From Undaria pinnatifida (Eukaryota > Sar > Phaeophyceae > Laminariales > Alariaceae), in assembly GCA_012845835.1 (NCBI GenBank), contig JABAKD010000017.1, positions 8,980,942 through 9,044,941 on the forward strand: a stretch of 64,000 nucleotides of DNA, written 5' to 3'. The notes under the pieces are model-generated. The model saw nothing but the letters and a program-made list of their open reading frames with translations. It searched no databases and was not told where the DNA came from. Made by a program: the position numbers and the translations under genes. Below are positions 53,543 to 63,759 of this stretch, in pieces. Within the stretch, counting starts at the first letter, position 1; every line of letters begins with the position of its first letter.

Positions 53543-53740
53543 CTGTCTCAGCAAGCCTGCCACGAACTCGCAGACCTCACTTCCAGCCCCGCCCCCATCT
53601 AACCAGCAGCCACCACCCCATCCTTCTCCTTCCGGGTCCGGGGAGAGGTCGGCTGTGCGGCAATTGAGAACCCAGAAGTTGCTGGCCTTCCAGGTGGACT
53701 TCTTCGTCATGTACTGGCTGAACGGGTCGCTGATGCTCAC
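53543..53740 (-). CDS. PH/DUF547 gene exon between PH and DUF547
   Basis: Exon of 198 nt (66 codons, phase 0/0) between TCGGGCAG| and AGACAG|GTGAAC. It reads VSISDPFSQYMTKKSTWKAS and NFWVLNCRTADL, then an acidic/Gly-rich loop (PDPEGEGWGGG), then EVCEFVAGLLRQ. It links the PH domain to the DUF547 N-terminal helix. No separate domain is recognised. A decayed copy is at 54024-54110. Confidence 0.75.
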
Positions 53741-54023
53741 CTGCCCGAAAGAATTGCAACCATTTGTGGCCGAAACATTTGAACCGCCGTGCAACCGTTA
53801 TTTTTCAATCATTGAAGTGCGTGCGAAAAACGTTCTTCGGAATAAAACTTTGTTTCAAATTTCTCCCGAAGGTAGGATTTGGGGTACTTTTCTCCTAAAA
53901 GTTGAAAAAAGTAACTCTATCGAAGGTAGGGTTTTGGTCAAATGTTGCGGTACTTTTCGCCTCTGTGACATTTTTCTTCGTAACCGTTTTTGATAACTGT
54001 TTTTTGGCAATCGTTCGTCATTT

Positions 54024-54110
54024 GCAGTTGAGCACCTCGAAGTTGCAAGTCTTCCAGGTCGACATTTTTGCCATGTACTGCCTACACGGATCGCTCATTC
54101 TCACCTGCTC
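54024..54110 (-). pseudogene. Decayed copy of exon 53543-53740
   Basis: After TTGAGCAG| it reads VRMSDPCRQYMAKMSTWK and TCNFEVLNCK, then stop. This compares with VSISDPFSQYMTKKSTWK...VLNCR in the functional exon. The acceptor is conserved, and a TGA ends the frame. Confidence 0.75.
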
Positions 54111-54779
54111 AATCGGGCGTTTGTGATCATTCCTGGCCGTTATATTCCAGCCGTTCGTCACCAATGTTTTACCACTGTTGTTTTACATCCACTATTTCTG
54201 TAACCGTTTTTCTCAACCATTTGCAATATGCAACCGCTTCTTCAGTAGTTGTGTAACCGTTCGTAACCGTTTTTAAGCGAGCTTCTAAAATCCGACGGCG
54301 GCAAGAAAAAAAAGACATCATTTTTTCAGCCTTATCTGGCCGTTTTTCCATGGCTGATGCATGTCCCGACCGACAACCCGAACACACCAAAAATAGTGTT
54401 GATTGTGTTTTCACCCGAATGCATACCAAAAAAAAAAAGAAAACATTTCCCCCGAAAATAGGATCGTTCTAAGGCTCGTGTGCACGATTTTTCATGACTG
54501 GTGCATGCCCGTTTCGAAGGCCCGAATATACCAAAATCAATGTAGATTTGTTTTTCCCGAGTCACACAAAATCCACAGCTCGCCACCAGCAACACACAAC
54601 TCGACAGCAACATCAGCAGCAGGGGGTCGGCGCGCCTTCCTTGCCTTTCCCTCGCATGCGCCGTGGTTGGCATAGACGGCATGCACGCAGCTTGTCGTGT
54701 GCTTGGGTATCTCGACACGAGCTCCGACGAACCAGACTCTTCACGAACATTAACAAGAAAATAAGGCTCGGCGCCCGGA

Positions 54780-54945
54780 CAAGGCCAAGAGCGTGAGCAC
54801 AGGAGTGCACAGTACAGCAGGCCACAGTGTTGCAGCACAGCGTGCAGAGAACAGACGTGCAGCAGTGCAGCAATGCAGCAGACTACAGTGCTGCAATCCA
54901 GCAGACTGCAGTGCTGCAGTACCGCAGAGTACACGCAGCAGTCTC
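54780..54945. repeat. GTGCTGCA/GCAGCA-rich low-complexity stretch
   Basis: Repeated CAG(C)AG-T-GCAG and GCTGCAGT words. A similar style of sequence occurs at 25145-25190 and 25460-25540. No gene. Confidence 0.5.
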
Positions 54946-55623
54946 ATACAAACCTTTCCTCGTCTGAAGAATACAACGAAGAAGTTCAACAGCAATTCGA
55001 ACACCGGATGCGTGTACGTACCAGCAACGCTTGCCATACTGAGGTACAGCAGTGCATAATGAGGTGCACGTGTGGCGGTACTCGTGCATAGTACGTCCGT
55101 ATCGAAGCACAGCAGTGGGGGGGGGAAATTGTGCTCGGTTGTCATGTCAACATCGCCCAGGGCATCACAGGATTTACCAGGACCCTTTCCTTCTACCCAC
55201 CAACGCGCACCGTTGGCAGCAGTTACAAATATCCAGCAGCGAGGAGCTACAAGCAGTATCTTAGTTATCCTGAACAGTTCGGCGTCTACATATCTACGTG
55301 TCCTAGGGCTGCGGTGTAATTTAAGGCTACCGTCGTACATAGAGAGGGCGATCGGGGTAGGACAAGACGCTACTTAGCACTTATTGTCACGAAAACTTTA
55401 GCGCAGAAACAACTCACTATGATATTTGGGCTGTGTACTATGAACACATCGTAAGGCGGTTGACATGCATACGAAACCGTCAGCGCAGGCGGCTTGGGCG
55501 CCTGCGCGGCTAGAGATTAAACGTTTTTACTCTACCCGACCCTCTACTCAGCGCCAGCACTTACGTCATCCTGCATAAGGTTGAGCCGATCGGGTTTGGG
55601 GCAATAATAGAGTCCACCCTTAC

Positions 55624-55760
55624 CTCATCCTGAGGGGATGTTCTCCCATCCTGCCGAGCGCAGCCTTGGATAGCGTTAGCCCAGGTCCTTGCAGCGCAGA
55701 GTCCTTCGACGAGCATGTAGTGCACTCGCCCCACCGTGTGGATCTCCACTAGGTACATCC
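55624..55760 (-). CDS. PH/DUF547 gene exon: PH domain C-terminal half
   Basis: Exon of 137 nt between GTGATAG| and GATGAG|GTAAGG. It reads MYLVEIHTVGRVHYMLVEGL and then CAARTWANAIQGCARQ. F/Y-x-I-x-T...Y-x-L-x-A...W-x-x-A-I is the pattern of the last PH strands and C-terminal helix, with the invariant Trp present. It ends in phase 0, matching 53543-53740, but starts with 2 nt, so one exon is missing between it and 57402-57519. A short copy of its donor end lies at 55557-55600. Confidence 0.75.
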
Positions 55761-55799
55761 CTATCACGTTGCGAGCGAACGCAGGGTCAACGCGCGTTC

Positions 55800-56165
55800 G
55801 TTACGAAGGCTAGTGGAAGTTGCCGTGGTAGTGACGGTAGTGGTGGTGGTAGCAGTCGCGGGGGCGGTGTGGTGGTGGCGGTAGTGATGGAAATACTGGT
55901 AGTGTGCCCTTGGTAATAGTATGGGTGATAGAAACAGCAGCAGCAGTATCAGCAGTAGCACGAATGACAGTGTTAGTGGTGGCCAAAGCAATAACAGTAG
56001 TATTAGTCGCAGCAATAGGATTAGTAGTAGACGCAGTAGCAGTAGCAGTAATGGAGGAGTAGGAGTAGGAGATTTATAATCAGTATCGGTATCAGTATCA
56101 GTACCAGCAGCAGTTACCACTACCAGTATCAGCGGCAGTAGCAGTAACAGCAATATGAATGGCAG
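55800..56165. repeat. GTA/GCA trinucleotide-rich tract
   Basis: Degenerate AGTAGCAGC and GTGGTGGTAG triplets. Low complexity, no gene. Confidence 0.85.
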
Positions 56166-56269
56166 TAGTAATGAAAATAGCATAGTGGTAGTATATTGTA
56201 GCAGACGTGGCACGCACTGTCAACAGCAGACCATACAAACAACGCAAGGGTTTAAGTTATGACAGGATG

Positions 56270-56348
56270 CTTTGCTTCCCTCCATGCCATCCCCGCATGG
56301 GGTCTAGGTTGGTAAACTTCTGAACTTCAAGCAGGTCGATTTCGCGAG
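56270..56348 (-). CDS. Possible middle PH exon
   Basis: On the minus strand a frame reads EIDLLEVQKFTNLDPMRGWH, which would suit the middle strands of a PH domain. It lies in the right interval, between the two PH exons. Acceptor CCTGAG| is weak and no donor gives the needed phase, so this is only a lead. Confidence 0.2.
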
Positions 56349-56420
56349 CTCAGGCCCCCCAATGGACCTTATCTTGCACAAAAGTTGGCAAGGAGATAGC
56401 TCCTAGCGTGTGTATGTCCC

Positions 56421-56592
56421 ATTCGACGCGAGTCAACGAGAGGAGAACATGCCGAACACTTCTTCAGATCAAAATGAAGGCAAGCACCGAACTGTGTATG
56501 TGTGTAGGGGCGTGCCTGATATGTGACCCTGGATCTGAACTACGAAAAGGGAGGGAGCTGAAGAAAAAGTATCATGGATGGGATACGAAAAA
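56421..56592 (+). mobile_element. SINE-like element A, 5'-truncated copy 4
   Basis: Only the distal body: ATTCGACGCGAGTCAACGAG, AATGAAGGCAAGCACCGAAC, ATATGTGACCCTGGATCTGA, GGAGGGAGCTGA and GGATGGGATACGAAAAAAAG. Confidence 0.6.
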
Positions 56593-57287
56593 AAGAAAGG
56601 CTGACGGCGATGACGAATGAACGCACCGGGGATGAGCTGCGTGGCCGTATCTCGAGCTCTCCCCTCCTCCGCCCCCTTCACCTCCACGCCCAAAATATCT
56701 CGCATCAACAAACGGAGGCACTACCGCGCGAGGGACAAACACAGACGGACACGTCAGCGAGAGCGGGAGGGAGGGAAGGCGGGGAGGGAGGAAGGGACCC
56801 GATCAACCAACAAACAAAATAACCCAGCCAACCAACAGAGCAGCCAACCAATCAAGCAACGCAACACTTATCGGCCAAAAAACAGATGCACCAATCGGTC
56901 ACCCGGAGGCCCGAGATCGAAAAAATCAGGGTTAGAGTGAAATATGTAAATAACGTGCATGCCAACCGTTTTCTCGAATGAGTGGTTTGTTTACTTGTTC
57001 TTAATCACTACTTTTACTTTCCAGCTCAACTCGGGAGAGGTTTAACCCTCAGCGACTTTCTGGTACAGCCGTGGTCACAGGTGTCTTTCCTTCTCTCCCC
57101 CGGTACATGCCTTCAGTCATATCGCGCTATCGCGCTTAGGACTCAGCTCTGCCACTGTTTTATCTGCCGTTTCCAATACATGTCGATTTTCATCGAATTT
57201 TCCTAACTTAACGCTCTCGCGCTTTCCGCTATTAACAGCGCCCTTTTTTACTCAAGAAAAAGTCCCTCCGAGCACTAGGACGTACTC

Positions 57288-57395
57288 GGGGAGACTTGAA
57301 CTCAATGCTTCGACTTTAGCAGGGACAAAATTCACCTACCACTTCACAGGGGACACTTAGTAAGCAACCCTCGCTCTCACGGCTAAAGCACGAAG
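57288..57395 (-). other. tRNA-like sequence, retroposon head
   Basis: The minus strand has GAGTTCAAGTCTCCCCGAGT (B-box-like) about 80 bases after GCCGTGAGAGCGAGGGTTGC. An insertion between the boxes prevents a normal tRNA fold. Confidence 0.35.
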
Positions 57396-57401
57396 ACGTA
57401 C

Positions 57402-57519
57402 CTGTTTCCGCGGTCTTGAAAAGGTCAGCGACGACGGCAGAAGCACCGCAATCTGCTGGGACAGGTGGTGCTCGGACAAAACGCGCAGCACCATGCCCTC
57501 TTTCACGATGGTCTGAGAC
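57402..57519 (-). CDS. PH/DUF547 gene exon: PH domain start
   Basis: Exon of 118 nt between ATGACAG| and AAACAG|GTACGT (1 nt in, phase 0 out). It reads SQTIVKEGMVLRVLSEHHLS and QQIAVLLPSSLTFSRPRKQ. V-K-E-G-x-x-x...(basic)...x-V-L-x-x-x-L is the first PH hairpin. It joins in phase to 58656-58819 (KWTGR). The binding target (phosphoinositide or protein) cannot be told from this half. Confidence 0.75.
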
Positions 57520-57959
57520 CTGTCATTTAATCCCAAGGTTCCAGAGGTGGTATGTTTAGTACGGAGCCCCTTACGACTGCGAGTCGGCTGTGAAGTCGAC
57601 GGCTAGTTATTCGTTGTTCGGGACCAAGTAAAAGCGCAATAAATCACTGAGTAAACATCAATGATTAATACCACAAGCAGAGCCGCAACCGTGCCAGTCA
57701 GACGCGAAGACGCACAACTGCGAAAATTGCCGAACGCAACTAAGTGTAATACCCGTCTAAAATGCTACCAGCCGGCGATTTACAGACAGCCAGCCCACAG
57801 CCCTGGTGATTTCACTGTTCCATGACTGCGTTTGTTCCACGATTCCAACGTTCCATCGTTACATGTGCGGTCGTACCTCCGTCATACCGTCTCCCCTTCG
57901 TGGTTTCTCTTTATTCCTCTCTTTCCCTCTCTCTCGCTGTGGTTCTTTGTTATGCTCCC

Positions 57960-58620
57960 TTAAACCACATTGTTTTACACCATACCACACGCTACCATCA
58001 TATTCCATTCCATTCAACCACATGTCGTATAATGCCATAGCATACAACACTCTACCGCCCCATACCATACTACACCATACCTTACCATATCATATCATAC
58101 CATACCATACCATACCATACCATACCTTACCACACCATATCATACCATACCATAACATACCATACCATACCATACCATACCACACCATACCATACCATAT
58201 CATATCATACCATGCCATATCATACCATCCCATACCATACCATACCATACCATACCATACCATACCATACCGTATCATACCATATCATACCATATCATAC
58301 CACATCATACCATACCATACCATACCATACCATACCATACCATACTATACCATACCATACCCTGCCCTACCCTACCATAACATACCTTACCCTACCCTAC
58401 CCTACCCTACCCTACCCTACCCTACCCTACCCTACCCTATCCTGCCCTACCCTACCCTACCCTGCTATACCCTGCCCTACCCTACCCTACCCTACCCGAC
58501 GCTACCCTACCCTACCATGCCATACCACACTATGCCATACTTTACCATACCATACCATACCATACCATACCATACCATACCATGCCATGCCATGCCATAC
58601 CATACCATACCACACCATCT
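57960..58620. repeat. (ATACC)n pentanucleotide satellite, ~640 bp
   Basis: About 120 pentamers, mostly CATAC/ATACC, with a homogeneous inner block of CTACC at 58360-58505 and variants ATATC and ACACC. It lies in the intron between exons 58656 and 57519. The 291- and 212-codon frames (IPYHT repeats) are artefacts of the repeat. Confidence 0.97.
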
Positions 58621-58655
58621 TATCAAAAAACAATCTAAAGCATACAATAACACAC

Positions 58656-58819
58656 CTGCCGGTCCACTTCCTCGAAGATAAGCGAACAACACCGCGACCC
58701 AGACCTTTCCCACTCTCGTCGCTTAGCGTGGGAGAATTGGGTGGTCCTTCGTTGACCTCCTCAGGAGAAACCGCCTGTTCCACAGAAACGCCGGCCGAGA
58801 ACCGCCCGTCTTGGTCGTT
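58656..58819 (-). CDS. PH/DUF547 gene exon upstream of PH
   Basis: Exon of 164 nt between GCCTCCAG| and CGGCAG|GTGTGT. It reads NDQDGRFSAGVSVEQAVSPE and then EVNEGPPNSPTLSDESGKG, ending LSSRKWTG. Acidic, Ser/Pro-rich and probably disordered, it leads straight into the PH domain. Its acceptor region is duplicated at 58900-58977. Confidence 0.75.
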
Positions 58820-58899
58820 CTGGAGGCGAAAAACAATCCAAGCATCATAAAAATACGGCGATGAAGACGGCTGTGAGTTGGCTGACTATAAGCCGCCGC

Positions 58900-58977
58900 A
58901 CAGGTTTTTGTCGGCAACCGCCTACTCGACTGGGACCTTGGCAGAGAGGTGCTCGTCTTTGTAGTTCTGGGGGCGAG
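58900..58977 (-). pseudogene. Decayed copy of exon 58656-58819
   Basis: After TTCTCGCCCCCAG| it reads NYKDEHLSAKVPVE, stop, AVADKN. This compares with NDQDGRFSAGVSVEQAVSPE in the functional exon. The acceptor and pyrimidine tract are conserved, and the TAG sits at the Gln position. Confidence 0.75.
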
Positions 58978-59150
58978 AAAAAAAGGAAGAATTTACCACA
59001 AGCGGGTATCAATCATACCACATCAACGTTAGAATTTCGAATAAAGGCTGTATTTTTCCAGGATTTGCTTAGTGTTTTCTCTCCAGAACGGCTGAGGTCT
59101 TTCCTGCGACCACGGGCGTGCCTACGGCGACGGGTTACTCAACACAACAA
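58960..59150 (-). repeat. Dispersed repeat family R-GTGGTCACAGG, copy 4
   Basis: CCCGTGGTCGCAGGAAAGAC, CAGCCGTTCTGGAG, AAAACACTAAGCAAATCC and TGATGTGGTATGAT on the minus strand follow the block order of copies 1-3. It overlaps the tract just upstream of the decayed exon copy. Confidence 0.55.
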
Positions 59151-59290
59151 CAACAACAACGAAACCAACCAACAAATGTGACAGCATGCCGGATATAACA
59201 CGAGCGCATGCTATACCAAGCTAAAACAACAACAAAAGCGCCCGGCGCGTTGTCCCACAACCCCCCATCCCCACCCCTACCCTCGCTCAC

Positions 59291-59713
59291 CTCGACTCCA
59301 ACCCTCTCATTGTCCTGCTCCCTTTCCTTCGCTGCGCTCCCACCTCTGGAAAATGCCGACCCCGGCCCACCCTCCCAGCCCCCCCATCCACCCCCAGTAC
59401 CACCGCCTCCCGAGGAGTTTCCGGTCTCTTCCCCAGTACCATTGCCCCCTGAAGAATCTCCCCTCCAGCCCCCGGCGCTACCACTCCCTGAGGAAGGCTC
59501 CCTGCCCCAAGCACCACCGCCGTTTAAGGAGCTCCCCCCCCCTCTCTCTGCACCACCACCGACTCCTGACGATGAGTAGCCCCCCCCTCCCCCCCCATTG
59601 CTACCGCCCTCTAGAGGGGTGGAGGTAACGCGTGTGGTCTCGGGAGTGGGGTTGTAAGAGCGATAAGCTCGGTCGGCGGAGCTTTCCATGCCTAGCAGGG
59701 CTCTAACCAGGAC
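59291..59713 (-). CDS. PH/DUF547 gene exon: Gly/Ser-rich linker
   Basis: Exon of 423 nt (141 codons, phase 0/0) between CCGGCATAG| and GTCGAG|GTGAGC. It begins VLVRALLGMESSADRAYRSY, followed by about 90 residues of Gly/Ser repeats (GGGGG, SSGGN, GGGTGGGW), then KEREQDNERVGVE. It is likely a disordered linker. The complementary strand is Pro-rich and also open, but only the minus strand has phased borders with both neighbours. Confidence 0.7.
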
Positions 59714-59749
59714 CTATGCCGGTAGAGGAAAATATATAGCATTCGCGCG

Positions 59750-60454
59750 CGCGCGGGGGGGGGGGCAGGAGGGGAAGGAGTTACACAAAAATCAAAGTAG
59801 CAAAATACACAAATCATTCAACGAGAAATGAGTGGCAAAACGGTAAGATAGCTGTCGCGAGGAACCCTTCCTGCAGGGCATTTGTAGCCGTCGACGACAT
59901 CTAATCCTGTGCGTTGGCGGTCGGCTGACGCTTCGTGAAACTCGAAAGGTGTTTCTGGTCTCTGGCTCCGTCAAAATTAACGCTTGCATTATTGGCATTC
60001 AAAAATTAAAAATATGCAGAAAAAGGAGGAGCGAAAAACGAAAAAATTGCCTGTTCGATGAGAGTGGGGTGGGATAAGGGAAGGATGCACCAAAATGGAG
60101 TGCAGAAGAAGAAAACCGAAATGAGGAACTGGTGGTGGTCGAGGGCTGGCGCTCACCAACTTTGCAGCAGTGTTGGTTTTCGTTAAAAGCAATAAACCAA
60201 GTAATCGCTAAACAAGAGCACAGAAGCCACTCCACCATCATCTCCATATCACAAACCACAGTTATAGAAGCCAATCCAACCAAAATTCCCGATTGATCAA
60301 CCGTCATCAAACAATCAACCATCATCGATCTCACAACCGCCGTTGACCAATCAGCAAACCGACCGATCATCCATCCATCCATATATCCAACCATCCAACC
60401 AACCAGTCAACCAACCAAAGAACCACCCAAAGAACCACCCAAAGAATCACCAAC

Positions 60455-60493
<39 letters not shown>

Positions 60494-62590
60494 CCAATCC
60501 GCCGTCGACCAATCAGCAAACCGACCGACCATCCATCCATCCATCCATCCAACCGACCAACCAACCACCCAGAGAATCAACCAACCAACCAATCGATCAA
60601 TCAATCGATCAATCAATCATCAATTAATCAAGCAATCAATCAAACAATCAATCAAACAATCAATCAAGAAATCAAACAACCAATAGGGCTAGGCACTGGC
60701 TGAAGCAGTCAGTACCGATTATACCGTGGTAAAAATCAATCATAATACTGGTCTGCAGCAGTATACTGGGCGAGCGTAGCTCGGCCGATTGCCCCTCCCC
60801 CGGCTCGTGAGGGGGGGGCGCTGGGGGCACAGCCGGAGGCCCCAAACATACGCGTTTTCACTCAATTTTCCATCACGATCGGGGCCCAAAACTGTATTGG
60901 CCGGGTGTGGTTGCCATCATGTACCAAGAACAAGTCAAGAAAAATGCATGCTACGTGTGGCGATAAAGAGACGTTCTTCATCTTGTCGGTGTTCAGGCAA
61001 GAAGTGCATTATAAATCGTTCTGACGTACCACAGTTAATATTTACCTGGTAATATTTAGTGCTGTTACTCCATCGCTCCTACCCTTGGGGCACAGAGTAG
61101 TAGGCTCTAACCAGCAAACAAAACACAGGAAAGCACGGACCAGCAAAAATTCGAAAACGAGACGAAAAACCACACAAAAAACGAAGAAACGATTCTCGTA
61201 CATGTAACCAGATTCAGGTATCAGGTACTCAACGCAGAGAAACATCCAAACATGAACAAAGTGGAAGGCAGGAACGCGTGAAAAATATCAACACCCGGGG
61301 GGTGGAGAAGATGTTTTAACGTACAAACAGGAACCCGGCGGAAGGAAGGAACGCGTGGAAAGGAGCAACAGCCGGGGGGGTGGCGGAGACCTTTCAGCGA
61401 ACACAAAAAAGAAACTGCCCCCCAAAAAAGTTACGAGCGAACATAAGAAGAACGAAAGGAAACAGACAAAAATACAGCATAGCAATATAGACCAGCAGCC
61501 AAAGCATACACCGCAACAACTCCGTATCCTATACCAGATAATATCCGCAAGAACAAAAAATACACGAAAGTCTAAAAAAAAAGAGGACAACGAAACCTAG
61601 GGAGGGAGGAACAGAGGGGAGTAGGGGGTGGGGGGGGGGTAGAAGTACTGTAACTCATTCGCCAGCATTGGGTGGGTTTTCGTACTATATTATGGCGTGA
61701 TTATTGGACGTACGTCAAATAAAACTACTGACGAATATACTGGCCGCGTCAATCAGTATATTAATACTGTCAGTAGATTAATACTGCCAGTACATACTGA
61801 GCCTCCCTAGCAATCAATCAACCGATCAACCAATCAATCAATCAACCAACCAACCAACCAATCAATCAATCAATCAATCGATTAATCAATCAATTGCTCA
61901 ATCAATCAATTCATTAATCAATCAATCTACACCAACCTATCAACCTAAACAGTAGCGAATCAATCGACAAATCAATCAACCAGCCAATCAATCAACCGAT
62001 CAACTAATCAACCTACGAATTAACGAATCAAGAGAAATATTACTAGCAATCGGGAACTGATGTAAGAATAATATGCAGTTTGTTGTTCCAGAGAGAATTT
62101 GGCGTTATGGTTCATCGTTTGTTGTTTTTGGCGGAGTACGTACGCAGCTTACTTTGACAGCAGCAGCTGGCATTGTTTGGTTGATCGCGATTGTGGGGAT
62201 ACCAAGTGGATACCGCACGGGACGGTGCTGGCAGACTGGGAGAACACGCGAACCGAGCTGTTGTTTACAACTGGACAGCGGTCGATCATTGGACCAGATA
62301 GTTTGTCATTTCTTGATTCTCGAGTTCTTCGCTGGACGGCAAATCGGGGAATTAGCGAGAGCAAGAAGCAACATCGAAGGCGAAGCGTCAATTTAAATTT
62401 TCATCTCGGCAAAAAAGTTATCCCACATAATTCACCGATGCTTGTCCCACACAACAGTAGGTGGATCACATTGGGTGAAAAAAAACGCCAAACGTGACTG
62501 GTGCAAACCTACCTCCACCTTGGTCATCAGGGCGGAAAACAACCATCGAATAAACCAATCAGCACCCAAACACTTGACAAAATAAAATCG
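59750..62590. other. Intron: (CG)n/poly-G, AATC and AACC repeats
   Basis: (CG)n then poly-G at 59745-59765. (CAAC/CAAT) tetranucleotide tracts lie at 60340-60690 and 61805-62030. A G-rich patch is at 61605-61640. Open frames at 61355-61600 and 62073-62497 show no domain. Nothing else is recognised. Confidence 0.6.
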
Positions 62591-62599
62591 AAAGCTCAC

Positions 62600-62722
62600 C
62601 TGGTGAGGCCGGTTAAGGTGCTCACGCGAGGGCGACGTGAGCTGCTTGAGGACGGAGTCGAGTTTCCGTCTCTTCACTTCCTTCCTCGACAGTCTCGGAG
62701 AGAGCTTCACGTCACCGACGAT
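62600..62722 (-). CDS. PH/DUF547 gene exon: basic helical segment
   Basis: Exon of 123 nt (41 codons, phase 0/0) between ACTAGCAG| and CACCAG|GTGAGC. It reads IVGDVKLSPRLSRKEVKRRK and then LDSVLKQLTSPSREHLNRPH. Strongly basic and probably helical; no domain recognised. A copy of its 5' end lies at 62985-63025. Confidence 0.7.
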
Positions 62723-62944
62723 CTGCTAGTCATCAGCCCCATTCAAACGCGATCGAAACCACGTGTAAGTTAGTGATGATATCGAACCACCATTGAGTTC
62801 GACACGATTCCAATGAGCGAAAAACGAGGTCAGTACATCGATTTTGATGCGATTCCGATCATCGAACAATGAAGTCGGCACGACATCAATTTCGACATTC
62901 GATACCTACGTCGCAAATTACAGTTCAGTAGCAGCGAAAACAAA

Positions 62945-63025
62945 CAAGGAGACGCGAGAGGATGGAGGGCAGAATACCTCGGAGAGTACTCCACGTCGCC
63001 TACGATCTGGTAATCATCAACCCAA
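62945..63025 (-). pseudogene. Decayed copy of exon 62600-62722
   Basis: After TACCAG| it reads IVGDVEYSPRYSALHPLAS against IVGDVKLSPRLSRKEVKRR. The match runs about 12 codons and then decays into CTCCTTGTTTGT without a donor. Confidence 0.7.
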
Positions 63026-63224
63026 TCAACCCAATCAAAGCAATCAAACCAGCATATCAAGTCAGAAAATGGGTGATTGTCCACAGTCCACAGTCCACAG
63101 TAGCCCCTCTCTATGCAAACACATTCCAACCGTTTTGTCCAAGCCGAGCAGGGGCTATACAACCTTAATCCAATCAAGCACCTGAACCTCTCATTTCCTA
63201 CCAAAACAAAACCCTCATCTTGCG

Positions 63225-63300
63225 CGTATCGCACCGTGGCCACTGGGAGGATGGAGAGGCGCTTGTTAGACTGGAGAAAAATAAAATAAAAAAAAAGCGT
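63225..63300 (-). pseudogene. Decayed copy (distal) of exon 63760-63901
   Basis: Reads LQSNKRLSILPVATVRYA against LRSNKNLSILPMATVRT. The donor-side sequence GCCACG|GTGCGA is kept. The 5' half of the exon is replaced by AT-rich sequence. Confidence 0.7.
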
Positions 63301-63429
63301 ACACAACAAAAGCTCCTGCATATGAGATGAGCTGGAAACTAAAAGCTACGATTGAAAAAAAACAACGTAAAGATTATATACCAGGTATGTATTGTCGGAG
63401 CTGGGCCAACATCCATGCAGCCCTCATCC

Positions 63430-63535
63430 GCCGTGCATTGCGCCGGTACCACACAGGGAGAATGGAAAGATTCTTGTCAAACAATAGCGAGAAAGTTCGT
63501 TTACACCCCCTTCTATAATGCAGTACGTCCCGCTG
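63430..63535 (-). pseudogene. Decayed copy (proximal) of exon 63760-63901
   Basis: Reads TFSLLFDKNLSILPVWYRR against TFSLRSNKNLSILPMATVR. The preceding TATAGAAGGGGGTGTAAACG corresponds to the QRGSKG region. The donor is destroyed by a small rearrangement. Confidence 0.7.
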
Positions 63536-63759
63536 ACAGGTAAAACCCTCCACGAGTACGAGTTGAACTGGAACGTAAACGTGACGGAAAATCCCCAAAA
63601 TTATACGCCTTTCGAAACGTTTTTATTTTCGCCTACAAGCTAGGTCAAGGACATACCGGAACAATAAAAATCTAAAACGGTTCAACCGTTATTGGTTTTG
63701 TTTTGTCGAATCAAGGGACATAGTCTGTTGTCTACAGCCCTCGTCTGCAGCGTTCGCAC

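Noticed and set aside
57806-58681. 291-codon plus-strand ORF with IPYHT repeats
   Set aside because: It is the translation of the (ATACC)n satellite. Every frame of a stop-free pentamer stays open, and the opposite strand is open as well.
59208-59579. Pro-rich plus-strand ORF opposite the Gly-rich exon
   Set aside because: It is the complement of the phased minus-strand exon 59291-59713. It has no splice partners of its own.
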